This document shows, piece after piece, positions 28,701-37,748 of a stretch of 41,186 nt of DNA (position 1 is the stretch's first letter; every line of letters starts with the position of its first letter). The position numbers and the translations under genes were made by a program. The DNA lies in the NCBI GenBank assembly GCA_036260375.1, contig DASZZZ010000001.1, positions 1 through 41,186 of the forward strand, in the 5' to 3' direction. This DNA comes from DASZZZ01 sp036260375. GTDB taxonomy: Bacteria > Actinomycetota > CADDZG01 > WHSQ01. The notes under the pieces are model-generated. The model saw nothing but the letters and a program-made list of their open reading frames with translations, searched no databases and was not told the origin of the DNA.

Positions 28701-30368
28701 TTATCGGCGCGGCGCGGCCCCGCCTGAAGCGCCCCGCAGCCGCCGCGTCAACAGCGAGCGCACGTAGCCCAGCTCCTCGACGCGCAGGGCGACGGCGAGG
28801 CCGAGGTACACGGCGACGCCGGCGACCACGGGGACGCCCACCACGAGCGTCTGCGCGACGAGCGAGGTGCCGAGGGCGTCCGAGAGGACGCGCCACAGGG
28901 CCCACACGACGGCACCCATGCCGGCGGCCGCGGCCCCGATCCGCGCGACCGCGACGGCGACGCGGCGACCGTCGAGCCCCCCGACCCGCCGCGACAGGGC
29001 GCGCGCCAGGAGCGTCGCGCCGAACACGTACGCGAGCGCGTGCCCGGCCGCGAGTCCCTCGACCCCGAGCCACACGAACATCGGTACGTTGACCGCCGTG
29101 TTCAGCGCCACCGCGGCGCAGTTGACGAGAAACGGCGTACGCGTGTCCTGCAGCGCGTAGAACGCGCGCAGGAACAGCTGGAAGAGCGAGAACGCGGGCA
29201 GGCCGAGGACGAAGAGGCGGAGGACCGCGGCGACGAGCTCTGTCGACCGGTGCGTCATCACGCCGCGCTCCGCTATCACGCGCACGATCGCCTCCCCGAG
29301 CACGAGGTACCCGACGGCCGCCGGCACGACGAGCAGCGCGGTGGCGCGCACGCCGACCGAGAGGCGCTCCCTGAACTCCGTCCACCGCTCGTTGACCGCG
29401 TGCTCGCTCAGCCCGGGCAGCAGGGCGGTGAACACCGATACCGCGAACAGCCCGTGCGGGAGCATGAAGAACGTGAACGCGTTGACGTAGGCGGAGTAGG
29501 CGCCCTCGTCGTAGCTCGCGAGGCGCTGCACGACGAGGTAGCCGATCTGGTTCGCGACGACGTAGCCGACGACGAACACGGACAGGCGCGCGAGCTTCCG
29601 CAGCGCGGGATGCCGGAGCGAGAACGTGACGCGGTAGCGGCCGAGGCCGCGCAGGAACGGGATCTGCGCGACGGCCATGAGCGCGACGCCCGCGGTCGTG
29701 CCGAGACCGAGGATCCACAGCTGAGCGTCGGTGACGGTCGTGGCCGTCACGCCGCCGCCGTACGCGGCCCGGAACGCGACGAAGACGGCGATCACCGCGA
29801 GGTTGTTGAGCACGGGCGTGTACATGGGCGCGCCGAAGCGCTTGTGCGCGTTGAGCAAGCCCGCCGTGATCGCCGCGAGGCCGTAGAAGATCACTTGCGG
29901 GATGAACAGCCGCAGCAGGAACGTGAGCACGTCGTGCTGCGCCGCCGCGCGCTCGCCGGTGCCGTCCCCGCCGTAGAACGACGCGATCCACGGCGCCGCG
30001 ACGATGCCCACGACCGTGATCGCGAGCAGCACCGCGAGCGCGACGTTGAGGATCGCGCTCGCCACCGCCCACGCGCCCTCGCGCCCCTCCTTCTCGAGGA
30101 GCTCCACGAACACCGGCACGAAGACCGACGTGAGGATCCCTCCGAGCACGAGCTCGTAGATGATGTTCGGCGCCGTGTTGGCGTAGTTGTAGGGGTCGGC
30201 GAGGCCCGTCTCGAGGATGCCGAGCGCGGCGAGGATGGCGGCGATCCGCAGCAGTCCCGTGACGCGCGACAGCACCGTGCCGAGCGTCATGTACGCGGTC
30301 GCGCGGCCGAGCGACGGCGACGCCTTGTCCGCGGCGCGCGCCGCGCCGCCGTCGTGCGTCGACGTCAT
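28701..30368 (-). CDS. murJ: Lipid II flippase MurJ (MviN)
   Basis: A 555-residue polytopic membrane protein of the MOP superfamily (PF03023) that exports the peptidoglycan precursor lipid II. Conserved regions: GRATAYMTLGTVLSRVTGLLRI, the loop PNIIYELVLGGILTSVFVPVF, RLFIPQVIFYGLAAITAGLLNAHKRFGAPMYTPVLNN, LPHGLFAVSVFTALLPGLSEHA and LFLRAFYALQDTRTPFLVN. Fourteen or so helices can be traced. It ends shortly after the last helix, without the pseudokinase and outer domain fused in mycobacterial MviN. ATGA overlap joins it to the DUF6049 gene; the frame's extension upstream lies in that gene. Confidence 0.95.
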   Translation of the reverse strand: MTSTHDGGAARAADKASPSLGRATAYMTLGTVLSRVTGLLRIAAILAALGILETGLADPYNYANTAPNIIYELVLGGILTSVFVPVFVELLEKEGREGAWAVASAILNVALAVLLAITVVGIVAAPWIASFYGGDGTGERAAAQHDVLTFLLRLFIPQVIFYGLAAITAGLLNAHKRFGAPMYTPVLNNLAVIAVFVAFRAAYGGGVTATTVTDAQLWILGLGTTAGVALMAVAQIPFLRGLGRYRVTFSLRHPALRKLARLSVFVVGYVVANQIGYLVVQRLASYDEGAYSAYVNAFTFFMLPHGLFAVSVFTALLPGLSEHAVNERWTEFRERLSVGVRATALLVVPAAVGYLVLGEAIVRVIAERGVMTHRSTELVAAVLRLFVLGLPAFSLFQLFLRAFYALQDTRTPFLVNCAAVALNTAVNVPMFVWLGVEGLAAGHALAYVFGATLLARALSRRVGGLDGRRVAVAVARIGAAAAGMGAVVWALWRVLSDALGTSLVAQTLVVGVPVVAGVAVYLGLAVALRVEELGYVRSLLTRRLRGASGGAAPRR

Positions 30369-32503
30369 GCGGGCCGTGTCTCGGCGCGGCGCGCGCGCCG
30401 CTTGCGCACCGAGCGAACGAGATAGAAGAGCACCAGGAACGCGAGCGCGCCGAACGTCACCGCGAGCGCGATCTCGTTGAACACCGTCGAGCGGACGGTG
30501 ACGGGGTCGTCCTGCAGGGGCGTGCCGTCCGGGGTCGTGAGACGCACGTCGAGCGGGAACGTGCCGCTCGCCTCCGTCATGACCTCGACCTTGAGCCGGA
30601 TGCTCTCGTGTGGCTCGACCGTGCGCTCGATCGTCTCGTTCGACGCGACCACCGACAGCGAGCGCGTCGGAGACGTGAGGTGGAGCTGGACGGTGACCGC
30701 GTAGTCGGCTTCGTTGAACAGCAGCAGCGGGATGGTCCCCCGGCGCGACGTCAGCGTGAGCTCCTCGACGGGCTCGACGCCGACCTTGCCGAGCTCGGCG
30801 GTGGCCTCGTCGGCCGCGTCGCGCGCGTAGCCCGCGCCGCGCGCGAGCAGCGCGGGGTCGTCCCACCACGAGCGGCTCTGCGCGACGAGCACGTTGCGTT
30901 CGAGGCGCTCGACGAGCTCGTCGGGCGGCCCGATCGACTCGAACGCGTGCACCTCGGCGTGGGCGCGCTCGACCGCGTCGAGATACGACTCGTCCGGCTG
31001 CGACGGCGCCGGTGCGATGCGCGTCACGAGCGGACGCTCGGCCGCACGCTGCACCCCGCCCGCGGCGAGGGCCTCCTGCGGCGCGCGCGTGCGCAGCCAC
31101 GGCGCGCCGCGCAGCGCGTCGACGAAACGCTCCGCGAGGCGCGGCGCCGGGCGCCATTGCGACGGCACGAGCAGCGTCACGACGCGACCGGCGACGCCGG
31201 GCTGTTCCTCTCGCACGAGCGCGGTCTCCGCGAGCAGCCGCTGGAGGTCGAGGCCGTCGTCGCCCGGCTGGACGAGTGCGGCGAGCCGTGCCTGGAGGTC
31301 GCGGTCGAGCGCGAGACCCTCGAGGTCGCCGGCGTCGACGGGGCACGTGAAGCTGTACGCGGGCTCGGGGCACCCGGCCGCGGCGGGGTCCGCGGGCGGC
31401 TCGAGCGAGTCGCGCGAGAAGAACGTGCGCGCGACGCCGGCGAGCACGAGGTCGTCCGCCGTGAGCGCGTCGACGCGCGCCGCGGGCGCGAACAGCCACC
31501 GGCGTCCGCCGTCGACGCCGAGGGCGCGCGCCGTCACCTCCTGGCCGACCGCGAGCTGCGTGCCGACCGCGTCCTGCCGCGCCGTCAACGACGGGAGATC
31601 GGCGAACGCGTACGGCGCGAGGAGCTCCTGCACGCCGCGACGCCCGGCGATCGCGGCGAGGCGGTCGAGGAGCGCCGCCGCGGCCCGGGCGGGGCCCGAG
31701 TCGGCGCCGACGTCGACTCGCTCGACGCCGTCGATCCGCACGAAGCCGTCGGCGAGGTCGGCGACCTCCTCGAGCAGGCGCGGCGTCGGCGCGAGACCGA
31801 CGTGGAGGCCCGCGGCCGTGCCCCGGTCGAGTGCGTCGGTCCACGTGTCCAGCCACCCGCCCGCGGCGACGGCCTGCTCCAGCGGCGCGCTGCCGGCGTC
31901 GCCGACCGGGAACCCTCCGCTCGGGGCGCGCGTCGCGACGTGGTTGAGCGGGATCACCGGTACGACGTCGAGCGGGGGATCCGGGACCGCGGGATGGAAC
32001 ACGAACGGGGTGGTGAGCGTGTCGAGGGCCTCGGCCGCGACGGGGTCGGCGACGAGCGCCACCGTCACCGGAAACACGCCGCCGGCGCTCGACAGCGCGA
32101 TGGAGCTGAGCACCGACAGGGGTTCGTCGACGAGCACGCGGCGCGCCTCGCCCGGCTCGAGCGGGGGCCCCTCGAGCGGTACCGCGAACGCGTCCAGCGC
32201 CAGCGGCGCGGTCTCGAAGCTGCTGTGGAGCCCGGAGCGCGTCGTGATGCGTCCGCCGCTGGAGACGACCAGCTGCACGCCCTCGAGCGCCTCGTCGCCG
32301 TCGTTCACGACGCGCAGGCGCAGGCCGATGCGGTCGCCGGGCCGGTGCCACGCGGGTTGCGACAGCAACACGACGCGCGCGTCGCCCGGCTCCGCGGCGC
32401 GCGCGTCGGGGGCCGGCGCGCCGAGCGCCGCGACGACGAGGAGCACGGACGCGATCGCGCGCGCTACGCGCGGGTGAAGGGAGACGACGGCCGGCCGGGA
32501 CAT
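30365..32503 (-). CDS. DUF6049 exported membrane-anchored protein upstream of murJ
   Basis: A 712-residue protein with a signal peptide (ARAIASVLLVVAALGAPAPDARA), a large extracytoplasmic region and one C-terminal helix (IALAVTFGALAFLVLFYLV) followed by a basic tail. The outer region begins with a beta-sandwich domain (GDRIGLRLRVVNDGDEALEGVQLVVSSGG) and ends with another (GTIPLLLFNEADYAVTVQLHLTSP ... ESIRLKVEVMTEASGTFPLDVRLTTPDG). This matches the actinobacterial DUF6049/Rv3909 family, always next to murJ; its role in wall synthesis is inferred from that link. The ATG at 32503 follows TATGCT at 7 nt; an ATG four codons earlier overlaps that hexamer. Confidence 0.85.
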   Translation of the reverse strand: MSRPAVVSLHPRVARAIASVLLVVAALGAPAPDARAAEPGDARVVLLSQPAWHRPGDRIGLRLRVVNDGDEALEGVQLVVSSGGRITTRSGLHSSFETAPLALDAFAVPLEGPPLEPGEARRVLVDEPLSVLSSIALSSAGGVFPVTVALVADPVAAEALDTLTTPFVFHPAVPDPPLDVVPVIPLNHVATRAPSGGFPVGDAGSAPLEQAVAAGGWLDTWTDALDRGTAAGLHVGLAPTPRLLEEVADLADGFVRIDGVERVDVGADSGPARAAAALLDRLAAIAGRRGVQELLAPYAFADLPSLTARQDAVGTQLAVGQEVTARALGVDGGRRWLFAPAARVDALTADDLVLAGVARTFFSRDSLEPPADPAAAGCPEPAYSFTCPVDAGDLEGLALDRDLQARLAALVQPGDDGLDLQRLLAETALVREEQPGVAGRVVTLLVPSQWRPAPRLAERFVDALRGAPWLRTRAPQEALAAGGVQRAAERPLVTRIAPAPSQPDESYLDAVERAHAEVHAFESIGPPDELVERLERNVLVAQSRSWWDDPALLARGAGYARDAADEATAELGKVGVEPVEELTLTSRRGTIPLLLFNEADYAVTVQLHLTSPTRSLSVVASNETIERTVEPHESIRLKVEVMTEASGTFPLDVRLTTPDGTPLQDDPVTVRSTVFNEIALAVTFGALAFLVLFYLVRSVRKRRARRAETRPA

Positions 32504-32510
32504 CGCGATC

Positions 32511-32516
32511 AGCATA
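32511..32516 (-). promoter_or_regulatory. -10 element of the DUF6049-murJ operon
   Basis: TATGCT on the minus strand, 7 nt before the ATG at 32503. The 164-bp gap to the KGG gene also contains a 7-bp GC stem (CCCCGCG with CGCGGGG, about 32599-32624) that could end transcripts. Confidence 0.5.
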
Positions 32517-32680
32517 GTGAACGGTCGCGGCGGGGCCGTGGCGTGATCCGGCGCGGCGTCGCGTCGCGCCGCGCCGGTCGCATGATGCGAAAAGCGAACC
32601 CCGCGGCGGTCACGCGACGCGGGGTGGGTGTCTTCCGGTGCCGAGCTACCTATGCGCTCGGATGGCGAGTCGCCGACGCG

Positions 32681-32878
32681 CTACTTGGACCCGCCCTTGC
32701 GGCCGATGCGCTGATAGAACTCCGACCCGTAACGCTGCTTCGTGGTCTCGCCGCCCTTCTTGCCACCGATTCGACCGATTCGTCCGAAGTGCTCCTGGCC
32801 GTAACGCTCCTTGGTCGTGCGTCCGCCCTTTTGCCCGGCTTCGGCCCTCGACATCTTGCCGTTGGCCCGTTCCTCCAT
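32681..32878 (-). CDS. KGG-repeat general stress protein
   Basis: A 65-residue, hydrophilic, Gly/Lys/Arg-rich protein with two to three copies of the KGG motif (AGQKGGRTTKERYGQEHFGRIG, GKKGGETTKQRYGSEFYQRIG, RKGG). This is the stress-protein KGG family (PF10685), related to GsiB and YciG, thought to protect cells under desiccation or osmotic stress. The ATG at 32878 has GGAGG 5 nt upstream; the longer frame from 32974 lacks one and is not repeat-like. It stands alone on the minus strand between the murJ operon and pilT, and no known role links it to either. Confidence 0.85.
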   Translation of the reverse strand: MEERANGKMSRAEAGQKGGRTTKERYGQEHFGRIGRIGGKKGGETTKQRYGSEFYQRIGRKGGSK

Positions 32879-33135
32879 TCCGACCTCCCACGGGGGTGGC
32901 GGCGTGTCCGCCGCAGTCCTCTTGCGTGGACGCGTCTTACCCATGCCCAACGCGGTGAAACGAGCGTTGGTCACGGGACCGAAAAACCGTCGCGCGCGCC
33001 CCGAGATGCGGCGGCGACGCGTCGCGCGACGCCGACGCGCTCAACCTCGGGCCGCGTCGTGCCGATGCGAACCGCATACCCGGCGGCGCGCCGCGCCGGG
33101 CCTCAGACGAGCACGTCGCGAAAGGGACCGGGAGC
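32879..33135. other. Intergenic region between the KGG gene and pilT
   Basis: 257 bp between divergent genes. It holds a GC hairpin (CCCGGC...GCCGGG around 33079-33100) shortly upstream of pilT and the GGGAGC ribosome site of pilT. No convincing -10 element or further gene was found. Confidence 0.35.
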
Positions 33136-34215
33136 ATGGCCGACATCCACGACTTTCTCCAGCACATGGTGGATCGAAAGGCGTCCGACTTGCACATCAA
33201 GCCGGGTGGACCGCCGTGCCTGAGGCTTCACGGCCACCTCGTGCGGACGGAGTTCGACGTCCTCACGTCCACGCAGACCGCCGCGGCGGCGAACCAGATG
33301 ATGGACGACGAGCAGCGCGCGCTCCTCGCCTCCGCCGGCGAGGTCGACTTCGCGCACAGCGAGCCGGGTCTCGGGCGCTTCCGCGTCAACGTGTTCCGCC
33401 AGCGCGGGAGCATCGGCATCGCGTGCCGGCGCGTCCTCCCCGGCACCCCGTCGCTCGACAGCCTCGGGCTGCCGCCCGCGGTCCGCATGCTCGCCAACGA
33501 GCACCGCGGGCTGCTCCTCGTGACCGGTCCGACGTCGTCGGGCAAGACGACCACGACCGGCGCCATGATCGGCCACATCAACGAGACGCGCTCGTGTCAC
33601 ATCCTGACGATCGAGGACCCGATCGAGATCCTGCACAACGACCGTCAGGCGATCGTGAGCCAGCGGGAGATACGCGCCGACACGACCGACTTCGCGACCG
33701 CGCTCCGCGCCGCGATGCGCCAGGACCCCGACGTCATCTTCGTCGGAGAGATCCGCGACCAGGAGACGGTGAAGGCCGCGCTGCAGGCGGCCGAGACGGG
33801 ACACCTCGTCGTCTCGACGCTGCACACGACCGACGTGTCCGAGACCGTCAACCGCATCATCGGCTTCTTCCCGCCGCACCAGCAGCAGCAGATCCGCGTC
33901 GCGATCGCCGGCTCGCTGAAGGGAATCGTGTCGCAGCGTCTCCTGCCGCACGCGAACGGCAAGCAGCGCGTCCCGGCGGTCGAGATCCTGGTGATGAACG
34001 GACGTATCCGCGACCTCATCCTCGATCCCGAGAAGACCCACATGATCCACGACATCGTCGCGGAGTCGGGCTTCTACGGCATGCAGACGTTCGACCAGGC
34101 GCTGCTCGCGCTGTATCGGGAGGGCCGCGTGTCGCTCGAGGACGCCATGGCCGGCGCCACGAGCCCGCACGATCTCCAGATCGCGCTGAAGCAGGAGGGT
34201 CTCCAGCCGGTCTAG
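33136..34215 (+). CDS. pilT: Type IV pilus retraction ATPase PilT
   Basis: A 359-residue secretion-superfamily ATPase. It begins at once with the PilT/PilU PAS-like domain (DFLQHMVDRKASDLHIKPGG). Walker A is GPTSSGKTTTT (131-141), the Asp box is TIEDPIEI (158-165), Walker B is RQDPDVIFVGEIRD (195-208) and the His box is TGHLVVSTLHTTD (221-233). The C-terminal part (GRIRDLILDPEK) corresponds to the AIRNLIRE-like retraction motif in a diverged form. No other pilus genes are in the window, so it is an orphan here. GGGAGC precedes the ATG. Confidence 0.94.
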   Translation: MADIHDFLQHMVDRKASDLHIKPGGPPCLRLHGHLVRTEFDVLTSTQTAAAANQMMDDEQRALLASAGEVDFAHSEPGLGRFRVNVFRQRGSIGIACRRVLPGTPSLDSLGLPPAVRMLANEHRGLLLVTGPTSSGKTTTTGAMIGHINETRSCHILTIEDPIEILHNDRQAIVSQREIRADTTDFATALRAAMRQDPDVIFVGEIRDQETVKAALQAAETGHLVVSTLHTTDVSETVNRIIGFFPPHQQQQIRVAIAGSLKGIVSQRLLPHANGKQRVPAVEILVMNGRIRDLILDPEKTHMIHDIVAESGFYGMQTFDQALLALYREGRVSLEDAMAGATSPHDLQIALKQEGLQPV

Positions 34216-34238
34216 TGACGGGTCGCTCCGGGGGGCCG

Positions 34239-34244
34239 TACGCT
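34239..34244 (+). promoter_or_regulatory. -10 element for leaderless cca mRNA
   Basis: TACGCT, then 6 nt, then the GTG at 34251, in the 35-bp gap after pilT. Confidence 0.5.
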
Positions 34245-34250
34245 GGCCTC

Positions 34251-35681
34251 GTGGGAGACACGCCGCGCGGCACCGACCTGCTCGCCGACGACTCGGTCGT
34301 CATGCGGGTCGCGCGTCGGTTCGGCGACGCCGGCCACGAGCTCTACGTCGTCGGCGGCTTCGTGCGCGATCTCGCGCTGCGCCGCGACGGCGGCGCGGAC
34401 CTCGACTTCGCCACCGACGCGCGCCCCGACCGGACACGCGCCCTGCTCGCCCCCGTCGCGTCCGAGATGTGGCTCCAGGGCGAGCGCTTCGGCACGATCG
34501 GCGCGCGCGTGGAGGGCGTCGCCATGGAGATCACGACGTTTCGCACCGAGCGTTACGAGCCCGGCTCGCGCCACCCCGACGTCACGTTCGAGTCGCGCAT
34601 CGAAGCCGACCTGTCGCGGCGCGACTTCACGGTCAACGCGATGGCGATCCGGCTGCCCGACCGCACGCCGGTCGACCCGTTCGGGGGCCTGGACGACCTC
34701 GGCGCGCGCGTCCTCGCGACGCCCGTGGCCCCACAGGCTTCGTTCACCGACGACCCGTTGCGCATCCTGCGCGCGTTTCGCTTCGCGTCGCAGCTGCAGT
34801 TCGACGTGCACGACGACGTCCTCGACGCGATATCGGAGCTCAAGGGCCTGCTGGCGACCGTGTCGACCGAGCGCGTGCGCGACGAGCTCACCAAGCTCCT
34901 GCTCGGCGCGGCCCCCGCGCGCGCGCTCGCCCTCGCGAGCTCGACCGGCGTCGACGAGCTGTTCCTGCCGGAGCTGCCCGCGCTGAAGCTCGAGCAGGAC
35001 CCGGTGCACCGGCACAAGGACGTGTTCCTGCACACGCTCGCGGTCGTCGAGCGCACGCGCCCGGTGCGCGAGCTCCGTCTTGCCGCGCTGCTGCACGACG
35101 TCGGCAAGCCGCGCACGCGCCACATCGGCCCCGACGGCGTCTCGTTCCACCATCACGAGGTCGTCGGGGCGCGCATGGCCGCGGACCGCCTGCGGGTGCT
35201 GCGTTACCCGAACCAGGTCGTCGACGACGTCTCCGAGCTCATCCGCCTCCACCACCGGTTCCACACCTACAGGCTCGGGTGGTCCGACTCGGCCGTGCGG
35301 CGCTACGTGCGCGACGCGGGCCCGTTGCTGGGCTTGCTCAACGAGCTCGTGCGCGCCGACTGCACGACGCGCAACGCGGTCAAGGCGCGCGCGCTCGCGC
35401 GCCGTATGGACGAGCTCGAGGCGCGCATCGCGGAGCTGGCGCAGCGGGAGGAGCTCGATCGCATCCGGCCCGAGCTCGACGGCGTCCAGATCATGGCGTA
35501 CCTCGGCGTCCCGCCAGGTCCGGTGGTCGGCCGCGCCCGCAAGTTCCTTCTCGACCTGCGCATCGAGGAGGGCCCGATCGGCGCGGACGAGGTCTACAAG
35601 CGACTCGACGCGTGGGCGCGCGAGAACGGCATCGAGCCCGCGGGCGAGGTCGTGCCGCCCAAGGGCGACGACGCCGCGTGA
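34251..35681 (+). CDS. cca: CCA tRNA nucleotidyltransferase / poly(A) polymerase family protein
   Basis: A 476-residue class II nucleotidyltransferase. The head domain has YVVGGFVRDLAL, the catalytic carboxylates in ADLDFATDARPD, the neck region has RRDFTVNAMAIRLPD and DPLRILRAFRFASQL. A C-terminal HD domain carries LAALLHDVGKPRTR and the later His in HHHEVVGARMAADRL, as in the actinobacterial long forms. It adds or repairs the CCA end of tRNAs, and the mycobacterial gene in this position (Rv3907c) is labelled pcnA. The GTG at 34251 is preceded by TACGCT at 6 nt. CCA-adding and poly(A) activity cannot be separated by eye. Confidence 0.92.
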   Translation: MGDTPRGTDLLADDSVVMRVARRFGDAGHELYVVGGFVRDLALRRDGGADLDFATDARPDRTRALLAPVASEMWLQGERFGTIGARVEGVAMEITTFRTERYEPGSRHPDVTFESRIEADLSRRDFTVNAMAIRLPDRTPVDPFGGLDDLGARVLATPVAPQASFTDDPLRILRAFRFASQLQFDVHDDVLDAISELKGLLATVSTERVRDELTKLLLGAAPARALALASSTGVDELFLPELPALKLEQDPVHRHKDVFLHTLAVVERTRPVRELRLAALLHDVGKPRTRHIGPDGVSFHHHEVVGARMAADRLRVLRYPNQVVDDVSELIRLHHRFHTYRLGWSDSAVRRYVRDAGPLLGLLNELVRADCTTRNAVKARALARRMDELEARIAELAQREELDRIRPELDGVQIMAYLGVPPGPVVGRARKFLLDLRIEEGPIGADEVYKRLDAWARENGIEPAGEVVPPKGDDAA

Positions 35682-35691
35682 CGCGCGCGCA

Positions 35692-36432
35692 ATGCCGGTG
35701 AGCGGCGCGCCGCCGCACCCCGGTACGCCGTGGTTCGCCGACGTGGGCGACGCGCTCGGCGCCGCGTACCTGCGCTACTCGTTCACGAAGGGGACGCGTC
35801 AGGAGGTGGAGTTCCTGCTCGAGCTCCTCGCCCTGCGCCGCGGCGCGCGCGTGCTCGACGTCGGGTGTGGTGCCGGGCGACACGCGGTCGCGCTCGCGCG
35901 CGCGGGCCTCGCGGTGACGGGCGTCGACGTGTCGCGCCGCCTGCTCGACGTCGCGGCCGAGAGCGCGCGCGCCGCGGGCGTCGGCGCGGCGCTGTTCGAG
36001 GTCGACGCGCGCCAGATGCCGTTCGACGACGAGTTCGATGCCGTCGTGTCGATCTGCGAGGGCGGCTTCGGGCTCATGGGCCGAGACGACTCGCTCGTGC
36101 TCCGGCGCATGGCCGAGGCGGCGCGCTCGGGGGGCCGCGTCGTGCTCACCGCGATAAACGCGTACTTCGAGGCGCGCGCCGAGCGTCCCGAGGCGACGCT
36201 CGACGCCGACGCCGGCGTCGTCCACGAGCGCTCGACGATCACCTGTGAGAGCGGTGAGACGCAGGAGATCGACGCGTGGACGAGCGTCTACACGCCGCGC
36301 GAGCTGCGCCTGCTCGCGCTCGGCGTCGGCCTCGTGCCCGAGCACGTGTGGTCGGTCGAGCCCGGCGACTTCGCCCGCCGCACGCCGAACGCGGACTCGG
36401 CGGAGCTCATGCTCGTCGCACGCAAGCCCTAG
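35692..36432 (+). CDS. Class I SAM-dependent methyltransferase
   Basis: A 246-residue methyltransferase. Motif I is VLDVGCGAGRHAVALARAG, followed by the acidic residue in VTGVDVSRRLLDVA, motif II in VDARQMPFDDEFDAVVSI and LRRMAEAARSGGRVVLTAIN. A C-terminal domain includes CESGETQEIDAWTSVYTPRELRLL. The substrate is unknown. The ATG at 35692 is 10 nt after the cca stop, so it is likely in the same transcript. Its TAG shares the palindrome CTAG with the stop of the convergent MFS gene. Confidence 0.85.
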   Translation: MPVSGAPPHPGTPWFADVGDALGAAYLRYSFTKGTRQEVEFLLELLALRRGARVLDVGCGAGRHAVALARAGLAVTGVDVSRRLLDVAAESARAAGVGAALFEVDARQMPFDDEFDAVVSICEGGFGLMGRDDSLVLRRMAEAARSGGRVVLTAINAYFEARAERPEATLDADAGVVHERSTITCESGETQEIDAWTSVYTPRELRLLALGVGLVPEHVWSVEPGDFARRTPNADSAELMLVARKP

Positions 36433-37676
36433 GCCGGCGCGCGCCGCAGCATCCCGGCGCGCGCCATCGCGGCCCCCAGCGCGCCGGCGAGCAGCAGCGT
36501 GACGAGCCCGCCCGTTGGGAGCACGACGCGCAGCGACGCGTCCTGTGCCGCGACGAGCACGACGGCGGCCGCGACACTCGCGGCGTTGTAGAGGATGTCG
36601 TAGAGCGCGAACGCGCGGCCCCTGTACTCGTCGGGCAGGGCCTCCTGCACCTGTGCGTCGACCGCGACCTTCGCCAGCGCACCCCCGAACGAGCCGACGA
36701 ACGTCAGCACGACGATCGCCGGCACGCTGACGATGCCGCCGAGCACCACGATGCCGGCCCCCGAGATCGCGAACCCGAGCAGGATCAGGCGCGCGTTGGG
36801 CAGCGAACGCCCCGCGACCGGCGCCGCGACGACGCCGAGGAACAGCCCGGCCCCCGACGCCGCGAGCGCGACGCCCGCGGCGCCCAGACGCGCGGCGTCG
36901 TCGCCCGCTCCGGGGAACTCCTGCTTGATCGCGAGGATGGCGGCGAACACGACGAGCATCCCGGCGGTGCGCAGGACGAAGATGCCGGCGAGCGGAAGCG
37001 CCGCGTGGGCGCGGCGCGCGATCACGGCGGTGCCGTCGGCGAGCTCGCGCGCGACGCGTACGTACGCGGCGCGCAGCTGCTCCGTGCGCGCGCCCGGGTG
37101 ACGCATGCGCGTGCCGATGCGCGCCGCGATCGCGGCCGACGCGAGGTACGCGCATGCGGCGAGGGCGAACGCGGCCGTCGTCGAGACGACCGCGGCCGCG
37201 GCGACCCCGGCGCCGCCGCCCGAGACCGCGCTCACCATCCCGCCGCCGCCCGACACCGCGTTCGCGCGCAGCAGCCCGCGCTCATGGACGAGCACGGGGA
37301 GCGCCGCGCCCTTCGTCGTGAGGAACAGCCGGCCGAACCCCAGCAGCGCGAGGACCGCGACGTACAGCTCCGCGTCGCCCGACAGCGCGCGCCCCCACAG
37401 CGGCAGCGCGACGAGGACGACGGCGCGCGCCACGTTCGTCCACACCATGATGGCGCGGCGCTCCCACCGGTCGACGAAGACGCCGAGGAACGGCGACAGC
37501 GCCGAGTACGGCAGCAGCGTGAGGACCGTCAGCGCCAGGATGCGCCCCGGCGTCCGTTGTTCGAGCGGGTCGAGCAGGAGCACGTCGGCGACCACCGCCT
37601 GCACGAACCCGTCGCCCGCCTGGGCGACGAACTGCGCGCCGAGCAGGCGCCGGAAGTCGCGCGCGCCCGCCGGCAC
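36429..37676 (-). CDS. MFS transporter
   Basis: A 415-residue major facilitator of the MFS_3/MFS_1 kind, with about 12 hydrophobic segments. The loop between helices 2 and 3 has the family motif A, GVFVDRWERRAIMVW, and a similar sequence in the second half (VQEALPDEYRGRAFALYDILYN) resembles the drug/enterobactin-exporter-like MFS group. The substrate is unknown; an efflux role is plausible. The start is a GTG at 37676 with GGAGGAG 11 nt upstream. It lies downstream of ino1 on the same strand, with a 72-bp gap. Confidence 0.85.
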   Translation of the reverse strand: MPAGARDFRRLLGAQFVAQAGDGFVQAVVADVLLLDPLEQRTPGRILALTVLTLLPYSALSPFLGVFVDRWERRAIMVWTNVARAVVLVALPLWGRALSGDAELYVAVLALLGFGRLFLTTKGAALPVLVHERGLLRANAVSGGGGMVSAVSGGGAGVAAAAVVSTTAAFALAACAYLASAAIAARIGTRMRHPGARTEQLRAAYVRVARELADGTAVIARRAHAALPLAGIFVLRTAGMLVVFAAILAIKQEFPGAGDDAARLGAAGVALAASGAGLFLGVVAAPVAGRSLPNARLILLGFAISGAGIVVLGGIVSVPAIVVLTFVGSFGGALAKVAVDAQVQEALPDEYRGRAFALYDILYNAASVAAAVVLVAAQDASLRVVLPTGGLVTLLLAGALGAAMARAGMLRRAPA

Positions 37677-37748
37677 GGTGGCGATGGCTCCTCCGTCGTC
37701 GCGGGGGCCGCGCCGCGCGACCCCGTTCGCGTCGAGCGTACGGCGGGC

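Noticed and set aside
32682..32974. Longer KGG protein starting at 32974
   Set aside because: The extra 32 residues lack the repeat pattern and a ribosome site; the ATG at 32878 has GGAGG at 5 nt.
30608..33223. 871-codon plus-strand open frame
   Set aside because: Antisense shadow of the DUF6049 and KGG genes; very rich in Arg, Glu and Val with no domain.
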